A DNA stretch of 20,652 bases from Fidelibacterota bacterium (lineage in GTDB: Bacteria > Fidelibacterota > Marinisomatia > Marinisomatales > CAZVFT01): contig JACNLN010000129.1 in NCBI GenBank assembly GCA_014381485.1, forward strand, positions 1 to 20,652. The letters are read 5' to 3'. Positions 1 through 7,231 of the stretch are shown here, in pieces. Made by a program: the position numbers and the translations under genes. The notes beneath the pieces were generated by a model. That model saw nothing but the letters and a program-made list of their open reading frames with translations. It made no database searches and was not told the origin of the DNA. Numbering within the stretch: the stretch's first letter is position 1; every line of letters begins with the position of its first letter.

Positions 1-61
1 ACAAAAAAGTGTGATATTTCATTGTCCATTATGATGTGCAAATTAATTTACAACTTAGGAA

Positions 62-748
62 TTATGTCTGATTCATCAGAGACACAAGATGCTGCTCAAG
101 GAATTGAAATCCACTTGTTTGATAATATTCCCGAATATCCGCTGGCAGGAGTGATCCAAGTTTTACTTTGTAGTCTTTCTGTGAAAATCCTCGGAGAACT
201 TTAAGTACCTTTTTTTGAACCTTGTCATCTCCTGAAAAAGGAATCCCACGACGGATAAAAAATTCAATATCAAAAGCATCTCTGACTTCTTTCCGATCAA
301 TTAAAGCTTCCACCTTGTTTTCCATCATTTTGTCGAGACTAAGACTATTCACCAAAACTTGAATAGTAGAAAAAGGAGAAAAAGCAATCACCTGCTTTAT
401 TTCAGAAAATACCTTTCTTTTGTTGATTTCAATCTTTAAACGTCGAGGATAACGGTCATGGGTTAATTCAAACAACAAGGTATTAAACTTATCCTGACTA
501 TAGCTAATGACATAGTTTCTACGAAGCATTTCTAACATTTTCTCGAAAAATTTACTTGTCTCAAAATCAGCTTTCGTTACCGTTTTTCCTGAAAAGTAAA
601 AATGGAAATCACCTGAATAACGATTCATATTGTAACAGAGTCGAAGCATTGTTCCTCCGGCAAATACAAGATTGTCCAATAGTCTGGAACTGTTCAGATA
701 CTGGAGAATTTCCATTTCAAACTGCTCATGTACCTCAAATATTTTCAT
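62..748 (-). CDS. abiEii: AbiEii-family nucleotidyltransferase toxin (type IV TA)
   Basis: This is a 228-residue protein of the AbiEii/AbiGii nucleotidyltransferase toxin family. Known relatives are polymerase-beta-fold NTases that stop growth, some by modifying tRNA ends, and act in phage abortive infection. Seen here: the glycine signature GGT at residues 31-33, the R-Y-S-G-D block at 43-47, a following IEI strand near 106-108, and the family's C-terminal block with K145, D151-R152, R156-D157 and D160. The start is ATG at 748 with GGAG about seven bases upstream, and it overlaps the end of the upstream antitoxin gene by 14 bases, the usual coupled AbiE order. Oddity: the D-x-D metal motif reads D47-F-H49, so the second carboxylate is His. 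The toxin may be attenuated, altered or dead. The family call is secure; activity is not. Confidence 0.85.
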   Translation of the reverse strand: MKIFEVHEQFEMEILQYLNSSRLLDNLVFAGGTMLRLCYNMNRYSGDFHFYFSGKTVTKADFETSKFFEKMLEMLRRNYVISYSQDKFNTLLFELTHDRYPRRLKIEINKRKVFSEIKQVIAFSPFSTIQVLVNSLSLDKMMENKVEALIDRKEVRDAFDIEFFIRRGIPFSGDDKVQKKVLKVLRGFSQKDYKVKLGSLLPADIREYYQTSGFQFLEQHLVSLMNQT

Positions 749-1319
749 AAGTACTCCATAACTTTTTCGTCCTTTGTGGATAATTATTTAATAAATACGT
801 TACTTTATCTCTATTTATTTTTGAAATGTCCAGGGCGAATTTATCCAGACTATATCGTCCTAAAGATGTCAGATAAAGTGCATCCAGCAGAGCCTTTTCT
901 GGTGCGGCGATGAAAAATTGATTTACTTTTTTGAATTCTCCGTAAAAATCTCTTTTTATCTTGACGTAGGAAAACTCCATTGTTAGTATTCTTCTGGAAA
1001 AGGACCGCTGCACCGAAACCGATTCCACAAATTCCTGCTGAATTTGAGTGGTAATGCCATAATAGGATAATGCGGTTGTCAGAGAAATGTAGGATGGTAC
1101 CTGGATACGGTTGGCAATTTCAAAAATTTCCTCTTCACCGACGCTATCCCATTTTTCCTTTAGGACATATTGATTCCGCTTAAGTCGAACCAAAAGTCCA
1201 TTTTGAACGTACCGGCTACAGAGGACTCGTGCTGACTCAGGCTTGATCCCTAACAATGTTGCTACCTCTTCATAAGTAAAAACGGGGGATTTTATTGTCC
1301 TTATTCGATTATAGTTCAT
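735..1319 (-). CDS. abiEi: AbiEi-family antitoxin / transcriptional autorepressor
   Basis: This protein of about 194 residues has an N-terminal winged-helix DNA-binding domain (about residues 10-60, including TYEEVATLLGI and an RLKRNQYVL wing) and a C-terminal AbiEi region containing APEKALLDALYL. AbiEi proteins neutralise AbiEii without direct binding (type IV) and repress their own operon. It lies immediately upstream of the toxin gene and shares 14 bases with it. I chose ATG at 1319. A TTG two codons further upstream (1325) is also in frame, but it lies inside the likely -10 box. No Shine-Dalgarno sequence is visible before either start, which fits a leaderless or nearly leaderless transcript. 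Confidence in the family is high because both domain and context agree. Confidence 0.85.
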   Translation of the reverse strand: MNYNRIRTIKSPVFTYEEVATLLGIKPESARVLCSRYVQNGLLVRLKRNQYVLKEKWDSVGEEEIFEIANRIQVPSYISLTTALSYYGITTQIQQEFVESVSVQRSFSRRILTMEFSYVKIKRDFYGEFKKVNQFFIAAPEKALLDALYLTSLGRYSLDKFALDISKINRDKVTYLLNNYPQRTKKLWSTYENI

Positions 1320-1324
1320 AGTCA

Positions 1325-1354
1325 AATATAAATAATTAACATAATTGTTAACAA
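1325..1354 (-). promoter_or_regulatory. Putative abiE promoter with operator in the spacer
   Basis: On the minus strand, TTGTTA (1354-1349) and TATATT (1330-1325) are 18 bases apart, a reasonable -35/-10 pair. Between and overlapping them is an inverted repeat, TTAAC (1336-1340) and GTTAA (1347-1351), with a 6-base spacer. Known AbiEi antitoxins bind inverted repeats in their own promoter, so this is a natural operator. The -10 box ends five bases before the ATG at 1319, so transcription would begin at or in the start codon. Confidence 0.4.
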
Positions 1355-1360
1355 GTTATA

Positions 1361-1631
1361 TTTACGGATTTACCCTTCAGGGTTTTAAAATACGTAATTA
1401 TGTCAAACGTAAAACGTAATTATGTAAATGCGTAAATATGTAAAACGTATTCGTTGGTGATCCGGTGCTTCAGCGTTGGTCGTCGACGACTTCCACGGTT
1501 ATTTAACTTCGGTCTACGGATTTTACCCAATATTCCAATACTTTTTTAAAAGGCTAAAGCCTAAAATCCATTTTGCGGATTTTACCCTTCAGGGTTTTAT
1601 AATTAAGCAACTTAGTCCCGCAAATGCGGGA
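1361..1631. repeat. Cluster of short palindromes and direct repeats between abiE and mscS
   Basis: No gene is visible from 1326 to 1678. The stretch holds CGGATTT(T)ACCC three times (about 1365, 1517, 1576); ACCCTTCAGGGT at 1372-1383 and 1584-1595; AGGCTAAAGCCT at 1551-1562; a 7-bp perfect hairpin with an AA loop at 1616-1631 (TCCCGCA/TGCGGGA); a perfect 12-base palindrome GTCGTCGACGAC at 1479-1490; and ACGTAATTATGT at 1392-1403 and 1414-1425, with a variant at 1430-1441. None is followed by a T-run, so they are not ordinary terminators. They look like dispersed REP-like repeats. Confidence 0.7.
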
Positions 1632-1678
1632 TTGATGAGTTTTTCAGGTATACTGGTATCATTAGATAATGTACCACC

Positions 1679-2713
1679 CTATTCGCTTCCTTTGTAAATC
1701 GTACGGATTGGAAATGGGATGTTAATTCCTTCTTCATCATACCGTTTTTTCAGCCGTTTGATAAATTCATGCTGAACCATTAATCCGCCATCGAAATCTT
1801 TCGCCAGCAGTTTCACCCGGAAATCAATACTTGATTCTCCAAAATTCAGAAATACCAGAGATGGCTCGCTATCCGTTATTCCGCCATCTACCTCCTTCAG
1901 CACTTCCTGCGCTACTTCGATAGTAACTTTTTCTACGTGCTCCAGATCGCTGTCATAACTGACTCCACAGCGTACCCTCATAGCTACTTCCTGCACTGGA
2001 TAGTTGTAATTTGTTACCATGGCAGTGGAAAGTTTCGAATTCGGGATAATAATTAGATTATTCAGACGGTCTCGAATGCCAGTATTTCTCCAGGAAATAT
2101 TTTCTACTGTTCCTTTCTCCCCGCTCTCCAGTGAGATCATGTCACCAGGTTTCATCTTTTTGGAAATTAGAATATGAAGTCCAGCAAAAACATCAGAAAG
2201 AGTATCCTTCAATGCTAATGATATAGCCAATCCTCCCACTCCCAGAGCAGTCAACGCAGGAGTGATAGAGATTCCGAGGGTTTGAAAAATCATCAGAAGA
2301 CCGATGGTTATGATTACAATCCGTATGAGGTTATTGAACATGGTTGTGGATGGAAAAGCTCCTCCCGTTTTTTCGGAGTAGAGCTTCAACAATTCTACCG
2401 TAATCTTCGAAATAGCAATAGTCAGGGAAAGAATAAAAATAACGAAAATAAAAATCCGAAAACCATGTTCAAGCCCAGCAGATATTGAAAGGTAATCGAT
2501 AGCAAGATAAAAACCTCCAAGAATAAACCAGAGTAGAACTGATTTTCCTACGGCTCTCAGTATGATATCATCCCCTTTCCATGAGGTTTTTTCAGAAAGA
2601 CGTAAAAGACGGGAATGAACCACCTTTTTGAAAATTACCCCAAGAATAACGGAAAGAATAAAAATACCGATAAAAATGAAATATGGCATAATAGCTTCCA
2701 AATTGAACTTCAT
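1679..2713 (-). CDS. MscS-family small-conductance mechanosensitive channel
   Basis: This 344-residue inner-membrane protein should release solutes through a tension-gated heptameric pore on hypo-osmotic shock. Five hydrophobic helices are visible (about 10-29, 55-75, 86-108, 126-146, 155-180). The last is the Gly/Ala-rich pore helix with ALGVGGLAISLALKDTLSD, the family signature. It is followed by the beta domain (PGDMI, GTVENISWRNTGIR, IIIPNSKL) and an alpha/beta tail ending IPFPIRTIY. The length exceeds E. coli MscS (286), matching relatives with two extra N-terminal helices. The start ATG at 2713 has a perfect AGGAGG four bases upstream. It stands alone, with palindrome-rich non-coding DNA on both sides. 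Confidence 0.93.
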   Translation of the reverse strand: MKFNLEAIMPYFIFIGIFILSVILGVIFKKVVHSRLLRLSEKTSWKGDDIILRAVGKSVLLWFILGGFYLAIDYLSISAGLEHGFRIFIFVIFILSLTIAISKITVELLKLYSEKTGGAFPSTTMFNNLIRIVIITIGLLMIFQTLGISITPALTALGVGGLAISLALKDTLSDVFAGLHILISKKMKPGDMISLESGEKGTVENISWRNTGIRDRLNNLIIIPNSKLSTAMVTNYNYPVQEVAMRVRCGVSYDSDLEHVEKVTIEVAQEVLKEVDGGITDSEPSLVFLNFGESSIDFRVKLLAKDFDGGLMVQHEFIKRLKKRYDEEGINIPFPIRTIYKGSE

Positions 2714-2770
2714 ATATCCTCCTAAGATTTGACCAAATTTAATATTACTCTACTATAAATTCTAAAAGTG

Positions 2771-3095
2771 TTTTGGAGTAAAATGATGGAGTAAAACAAA
2801 ATCATTTTCAAACTACAAGTATTTCTCTTACGCCGTTCACATTTTCCGAAATATAACCGATATTATTCTGCTAATTTAACATTGCACAATGATTACACTT
2901 CCCCGACGAGTCCCCGAATGTTTTGGGACAGTCGGGGCAGGCTGTTCCATCATTGTACTCCTACAATATTTATAGCCGTTTTTGGAGTAAAATGATGTAT
3001 CCCGACACTTCGGGAGAAATCATTTTTTAACTACAGTTAACTCTATTACAGCGTTTGTGCTTTAAGAAATATAACCAATTTTCATCTGTTTAACT
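2771..3095. repeat. Diverged ~210-bp tandem duplication with nested hairpins
   Basis: Landmarks recur in the same order in two units: TTTTGGAGTAAAATGATG (2771-2788 and 2980-2997), AAATCATTTT (2799 and 3017), AACTACA (2811 and 3029), GAAATATAACC (2848 and 3066) and TTTAAC just before a hairpin (about 2875 and 3088). In each unit AAAATGAT and ATCATTTT form an 8-bp inverted repeat. Its loop is 13 bases in unit 1, but in unit 2 it is 22 bases and contains the palindrome TCCCGACACTTCGGGA. Each unit ends in its own unrelated stem-loop. Unit 1 has CCCCGAC/GTCGGGG (2901-2907, 2931-2937) continuing as GTCCC/GGGAC, inside an outer ACAATGAT/ATCATTGT pair. Confidence 0.7.
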
Positions 3096-3144
3096 TTGCG
3101 GAAGTTAAGCCTACCCGGCTACTAACGGAAACTTCCGCAAAGTT
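3092..3144. repeat. Long perfect inverted repeat (15-bp arms)
   Basis: AACTTTGCGGAAGTT (3092-3106) and AACTTCCGCAAAGTT (3130-3144) are exact reverse complements separated by 23 bases. The loop itself contains AGCC/GGCT (3108-3111, 3117-3120). There is no T-run on either side, so it is not a standard terminator. It closes the second unit of the tandem duplication. Confidence 0.8.
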
Positions 3145-3174
3145 GTTATTTCCTTAATCAACCTTTCTTTCATC

Positions 3175-3241
3175 GTCAGCGACCCCCGAAGTCGTTTAGT
3201 GAACTTCCATTTTAATTCAATTAGTAAAAGGGGTCACCGAC
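3175..3241. repeat. Interrupted inverted repeat
   Basis: GTCAGCGACCCC (3175-3186) and GGGGTCACCGAC (3230-3241) pair at 10 of 12 positions across a 43-base loop. Function is unknown. It lies downstream of the MORN gene on the minus strand, but without a U-tract. Confidence 0.45.
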
Positions 3242-3397
3242 GGGCCTGAAGTATCTTAGAGTAAATTGCCTGTTCGACTCATGAAGGAAGCTGTGTAGTG
3301 CCCCAAAGAAATTCCCGTTGCTTAGGAATCCATCACTGTGTCCGGCTCCTAACGGACTGTACTCTCTACCCTACAAACACAAGCAGGGTTGCTTTTG

Positions 3398-4924
3398 CTA
3401 CTTTTTTCGTATCCAGACAATGCTGCCATCCTGGTAAAGACGCTCAACAATCAGTTCACCTTCCCTATTCAATTCTCTCTCAAGCAGTGGAGTATCAAAA
3501 TAGTAAAGCACCTCTTTTTGAAGGGCACCATTTTCATAATAATGAAATTCTACCCCGTGTTTTTTCTCCTCCTCGTAGTCAATTTCTAAAGATCTCATCC
3601 CGTTTTTATGAGTCTTGGTAATAACTCTATGATCACTTCGCCATCTGTCTTCTTTCTCGACCCTTCGATTATGTTTGTCCCACAGGATCTCCCATCCTCT
3701 ATCACCAACAAGATAAACTTTTACTCTCTTATGATTGCCAGTAGAATAAAACTCTTTCTCGATATATGGTTCATCAGAGATAAAGATATAATCACGAATT
3801 AACCGCCCGCTGGGATTCCATGTTATTTGATGTCCGTATTTTTCCCCCTTCTCATATTCTGTTTCAGATTGGAGACGACCAGTGGCGTAATAATACTTTT
3901 TCAATATTCCTTGTTTTTGACCATTCACATAGGGGACTTCCAAATATTTCACCCCGGTTCCAAGCCAGTATTTACACGTGCCATGAATAATACCCTGCTT
4001 GTAATGTTCCTCGCGTTCCAACGGACCATGCTCGTACCATTTCCTTAACCTACCATCTCGTTTCCCAAGATGATATTCCTCCTCCTTTCTGAGTTGATCT
4101 CTAGAATACCAGTGGCGAACCATCCCGTCTAATTTCCCATTTTTATACACTTTCTGAGAATCAGATACAGCATCCTCCCCCCACCAAATCCACTCACCGT
4201 GTAGTAATTCATCTTTATATGATTTGACAAACCACCTTTTTCCATTTGGGTGCCAACGTGTATATTTAACGACTAACTCCTCTCTGTAAACCTTTTGTGA
4301 ATCGGGAATTCCCTCTTTGTTCCACCATGTCCATCTCCCCTCCCGACTATCACGTCTGTAAAATTGTTTTGTCTTAAGTCCGCCATTCTCATGCCAGATG
4401 ATTACATTGCCATCTAACTGACCGAATTGGTACATCTTCAGAGAATCAGGAATAGCATCTTCTCCCCACCATCTCCATATGCCATGAGGTAAGCTCTTTC
4501 TGTAGGATTTCACCACTCGTCTTTGACCATTTGGGTACCACCTTGTATACTTGACGACGGATGCTTTTTTATACACCTTCTGAGAATCAGGAATACCGCT
4601 CTCATTCCACCATGTCCATTTCCCATCTGGAACACCTTTTTTATAAAATTGCTCCTGTCTGAGCTGACCTTGTGTATCCCAATTTATCCGCCGGACAATG
4701 TGACGACCGGATTTATACCAGGTCTCTTCTGCTCGTAGACCGTTTGGATGAAAAGTAACTTCTCTTACAACAGTAGAACCAATGATGCTTTTCTTATAAT
4801 AGAACTTCGTCAGATTTCCATCTTTGTATGTCTCTTTAACCATCAATCGAGACGCACAACCACCTAATACAAACCCAATGGATAGTAAAAGGAAAAACCG
4901 GTTTTTATAAATATTTTTCAGCAC
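3398..4924 (-). CDS. MORN-repeat (YwqK-like) lipoprotein
   Basis: This is a 508-residue predicted lipoprotein: a short basic N-terminus, a hydrophobic stretch (about 10-22) and a lipobox VLGGC with Cys23 as the lipidation site. The rest is made of MORN_2/YwqK-type repeats (patterns such as W.ENG.L......Y..G...G....W), in which aromatic and Gly positions recur every 20-25 residues. Residues 101-195 and 196-290 are near-copies of each other, both containing GIPDSQKVY, VVKYTRW, PNG and a WWGEDA block, so a 95-residue (285-base) segment was duplicated. Such repeats are often labelled YwqK antitoxin in databases, but there is no toxin partner here and no evidence for that role. An envelope-surface binding or structural role is inferred. 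Translation starts at GTG (4924) with a weak GGTGG upstream. The specific function is unknown. Confidence 0.8.
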   Translation of the reverse strand: MLKNIYKNRFFLLLSIGFVLGGCASRLMVKETYKDGNLTKFYYKKSIIGSTVVREVTFHPNGLRAEETWYKSGRHIVRRINWDTQGQLRQEQFYKKGVPDGKWTWWNESGIPDSQKVYKKASVVKYTRWYPNGQRRVVKSYRKSLPHGIWRWWGEDAIPDSLKMYQFGQLDGNVIIWHENGGLKTKQFYRRDSREGRWTWWNKEGIPDSQKVYREELVVKYTRWHPNGKRWFVKSYKDELLHGEWIWWGEDAVSDSQKVYKNGKLDGMVRHWYSRDQLRKEEEYHLGKRDGRLRKWYEHGPLEREEHYKQGIIHGTCKYWLGTGVKYLEVPYVNGQKQGILKKYYYATGRLQSETEYEKGEKYGHQITWNPSGRLIRDYIFISDEPYIEKEFYSTGNHKRVKVYLVGDRGWEILWDKHNRRVEKEDRWRSDHRVITKTHKNGMRSLEIDYEEEKKHGVEFHYYENGALQKEVLYYFDTPLLERELNREGELIVERLYQDGSIVWIRKK

Positions 4925-5013
4925 TAATCCACCATTGGTTAACCGATAGTTATCTCTCTTTTAAACACAAATGCATTATCATATCTTTTCATAAGCTTAA
5001 TCAACAATCAGTC

Positions 5014-6552
5014 TTACATCCACAACTGCCTATCCAGGCTGCGGTATTGAATCGATTCACTCAAATGCTGAGGTTGAATATCTTTTTGTCCCTCCAGATC
5101 AGCAATTGTTCTTGATACCTTCAGAATTCGGTCATAAGCACGAGCTGAAAGACCAAGTTTGTCCATTGCAGTTTTCAAGAGGGTTCTCCCTCCCTCGTTA
5201 ATCTTACAGAAACGTTGAATTTCACTTGTTTCCATATGAGCATTACAATACATACCCTTTTCGGCAGCAAATCGATCGAGTTGTACCTTCCGGGCTTTTC
5301 CCACACGTTTACGGATGGAATCCGATTTTTCACCAGCTGGCTTTTCAGTAAGATCTGAAAAAGGAACAGTTGGAACATCAATGTGAAGATCAATTCTGTC
5401 TAACAACGGACCCGAAATTCGGTTCATATATTTCTGGATCATCTGTTGACTACAGGTACAGTCGTTATTAGGATCAGTGGCGTATCCACAAGGGCAGGGA
5501 TTCGTTGCTGCCACGAGTTGAAAATTGGCAGGATAAGTCACAGACATAGCTGCGCGAGAGATTGTAACCTGTCCACTTTCCATAGGTTGACGCATGACTT
5601 CCAGAACATTTTTCTTAAACTCTGCAAACTCATCAAGAAAAAGACCCCCGTGGTGAGCCAGACTTCCCTCACCGGGTTTTGGAATATGTCCCCCGCCAAT
5701 AAGTCCTGCGTCACTGATAGTATGATGAGGCAAGCGGAAAGGTCGAGTAGCTATAATTCCACTATCAACATGAAGAAGTCCTGCAACGGAATGGATCTTG
5801 GTTGTCTCCAGAGCTTCACTAAGAGTTAAGTGAGGTAAAATTGTGGGAAGTCGCTTCGCCAGCATTGTTTTCCCTGAACCTGGAGGACCGATGAGAATTA
5901 CGTTATGTCCTCCCGCTGCCGCCACTTCCAAAGCACGTTTTACGGCTTCCTGACCCCTCACATCCTCAAAATCTACTCCATAGTTGAGACTCTCTCGAAA
6001 TAGCTCTTCTAAATCAACTTTAGTTGATTCTATATCCTTCTCACCGTTCAGGATTGAGACAACTTCAGTCAGCGTTGTAGCTCCAGCTACTTTTACTCCA
6101 TCAGCTACCGCAGCTTCCTTCGCATTGTCTTTTGGAAGAATAATCCCCTTTACACCTGTCTGGGCAGCACAGATAGCAATAGGCAATGCTCCTCGAATGG
6201 GGCGAAGTGAACCATCAAGAGAAAGTTCCCCCAACAGCCAGATTTTATCCAGAAAGGTGGATTTTACTTCACCAAGAGCTGCAAGAACACCTATGGCAAT
6301 GGGAAGGTCAAAAGTACTCCCCTCCTTCCGGATATCTGCGGGAGCGAGGTTCACTACTGTCCTTTTACTGGGATATCTGAAATCAGAATTCTTAACGGCG
6401 GCAATAACTCGTTCTTTACTTTCTTTAACTGCCCCTTCTGGTAAACCTACGATAATAAATTTTGGAGCAGGTCTTGGTGTGAGATTGGCTTCAATCTCCA
6501 CTTCATAGGCATCAATACCAAGAATGGCGCTACTGAGGACTCTTGCGTGCAT
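5014..6552 (-). CDS. comM: ComM/YifB family Mg-chelatase-like AAA+ ATPase
   Basis: This 512-residue protein matches the full length of the YifB/ComM family. Order: an N-terminal Lon-protease-like (ChlI) domain (about 1-165, with VGLPEGAVKESKERV and NLAPADIRKEG), the AAA+ module with Walker A GPPGSGKT (222-229) and Walker B GLFLDE (303-308), a Cys-rich NPCPCGY...CTCS segment (Cys353, 355, 365, 367), the RISGPLLDRID box (378-388), and a C-terminal Mg-chelatase helical domain with SARAYDRILKVSRTIADLEG. In naturally competent bacteria ComM is a hexameric helicase that drives branch migration during integration of incoming DNA. The start ATG at 6552 has no strong Shine-Dalgarno. It is not in an obvious operon with its neighbours. 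Confidence 0.93.
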   Translation of the reverse strand: MHARVLSSAILGIDAYEVEIEANLTPRPAPKFIIVGLPEGAVKESKERVIAAVKNSDFRYPSKRTVVNLAPADIRKEGSTFDLPIAIGVLAALGEVKSTFLDKIWLLGELSLDGSLRPIRGALPIAICAAQTGVKGIILPKDNAKEAAVADGVKVAGATTLTEVVSILNGEKDIESTKVDLEELFRESLNYGVDFEDVRGQEAVKRALEVAAAGGHNVILIGPPGSGKTMLAKRLPTILPHLTLSEALETTKIHSVAGLLHVDSGIIATRPFRLPHHTISDAGLIGGGHIPKPGEGSLAHHGGLFLDEFAEFKKNVLEVMRQPMESGQVTISRAAMSVTYPANFQLVAATNPCPCGYATDPNNDCTCSQQMIQKYMNRISGPLLDRIDLHIDVPTVPFSDLTEKPAGEKSDSIRKRVGKARKVQLDRFAAEKGMYCNAHMETSEIQRFCKINEGGRTLLKTAMDKLGLSARAYDRILKVSRTIADLEGQKDIQPQHLSESIQYRSLDRQLWM

Positions 6553-6650
6553 TAAAGATTATTGGTGAAATCAATTTATAGAACCCTTTGATAAACCTCA
6601 TGTGTGAAGAAAAAAGAATTAAAATTTGCCTGATTAAGGCGGGAAATGCG

Positions 6651-6671
6651 GTTAATAGCGGTGCTATTAAC
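6651..6671. repeat. Perfect 9-bp hairpin with GGT loop
   Basis: GTTAATAGC (6651-6659) and GCTATTAAC (6663-6671) are perfectly complementary. The hairpin sits in the 238-base gap between the ispG-associated small gene (3' side) and comM (5' side). It could block read-through or act as an operator; with no T-run it is not a classical terminator. The rest of the gap shows no gene. Confidence 0.6.
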
Positions 6672-6790
6672 AAGTTTTCCAACGAAAAGCAGGTGAATTT
6701 TAGACTTTTTAATTTGTGCAATAGGTTTGTCAAAGGCTTCTTATAATAATTTTCCAGCTATTTTAACTACCACATCAATCTAGTAGTTCA

Positions 6791-7225
6791 TCACTTCTCT
6801 TTCTCACCGTCGAACAAACTCTCATACTTTTCCAGAAGAGTCTGACCTTTTATTTGCGAGTGGAGATAAGAGTAATTTAATGCTTCATAAAATGGTTGAT
6901 CCCTGTACTCTTCATGTTTGTAATACTCATCAATCCATTCGATATACTTTGAAGTGTCAATTGTTTCGAGCAATTCTAAAATTTTATAGGCTTTCTCAGC
7001 TCGATTATTAAAATACCACATCGTTAGCTCTTCACCTTTCCCACGATCCTTGATGAGCGATGTATGAGTGTCATATACTTGCGTGAGGTATGAAAACAGG
7101 TAGATATCTTTTTCAACCGGCGTAAGCGTTTTCCAATAGATGACTATGGGGGAATAATCTTTCTGAGCAAATATGGAACTCGATATTAAAAAGCAAATTG
7201 TAAACAGAAATAAACGTATTTTCAT
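6791..7225 (-). CDS. Small secreted protein of unknown function
   Basis: This 144-residue protein has a clear Sec signal peptide: KIR, then a hydrophobic run LFLFTICFLISSSIFA, with probable cleavage after A20 just before QKD. The mature part (about 124 residues) is rich in Tyr, Glu and Lys, looks helical, and shows no motif I recognise. ATG at 7225 is preceded by a good AGGAGTG about seven bases upstream. It begins six bases after the ispG stop codon, so the two are probably co-transcribed. Nothing in the sequence links it functionally to isoprenoid synthesis. Expected location: periplasm or outside the cell. Confidence 0.8.
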   Translation of the reverse strand: MKIRLFLFTICFLISSSIFAQKDYSPIVIYWKTLTPVEKDIYLFSYLTQVYDTHTSLIKDRGKGEELTMWYFNNRAEKAYKILELLETIDTSKYIEWIDEYYKHEEYRDQPFYEALNYSYLHSQIKGQTLLEKYESLFDGEKEK

Positions 7226-7231
7226 TATCTT

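Larger units (their letters stand above)
2714..3397. other. 684-base non-coding region rich in hairpins
   Basis: No convincing gene is seen here. It holds a ~210-bp diverged duplication, a long perfect inverted repeat and another interrupted inverted repeat, listed separately. The part from about 3220 to 3370 looks more GC-rich than its surroundings and has a minus-strand frame of about 48 codons, open from a TAG near 3372 to the TAA at 3223-3221, with no recognisable start or family. It may be decayed sequence. A 15-base motif close to CCGGCTACTAACGGA occurs at 3115-3129 and, with one change, at 3342-3356. Confidence 0.6.

Noticed and set aside
1361..1631. CRISPR array
   Set aside because: Repeats are short, palindromic and unevenly spaced, with no regular repeat-spacer unit and no cas genes.
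1616..1631. Terminator for mscS
   Set aside because: Good stem but no T-run after it on the minus strand; it fits the dispersed palindrome family better.
2770..3144. Integron attC sites / cassette array
   Set aside because: A GTTTAAC box and AAC/GTT pairing exist at the ends of the long inverted repeat, but the right box does not fit GTTRRRY, no extrahelical bases are present, and no integrase or cassette ORF is visible.
3298..3621. Plus-strand frame of 107 codons
   Set aside because: Mostly antisense to the MORN gene, with no domain and no ribosome site.
3398..4924. YwqK-type antitoxin
   Set aside because: Only the repeat type supports this label; the protein is a lipoprotein with no adjacent toxin.
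5984..6508. Plus-strand frame of 174 codons
   Set aside because: Entirely antisense to comM; Ser/Arg/Thr-rich translation typical of a shadow frame.
6530..6733. Minus-strand frame of 67 codons overlapping the comM start
   Set aside because: TTG start, hydrophobic AT-rich translation, contains the perfect hairpin at 6651-6671, and overlaps comM out of frame; likely chance.
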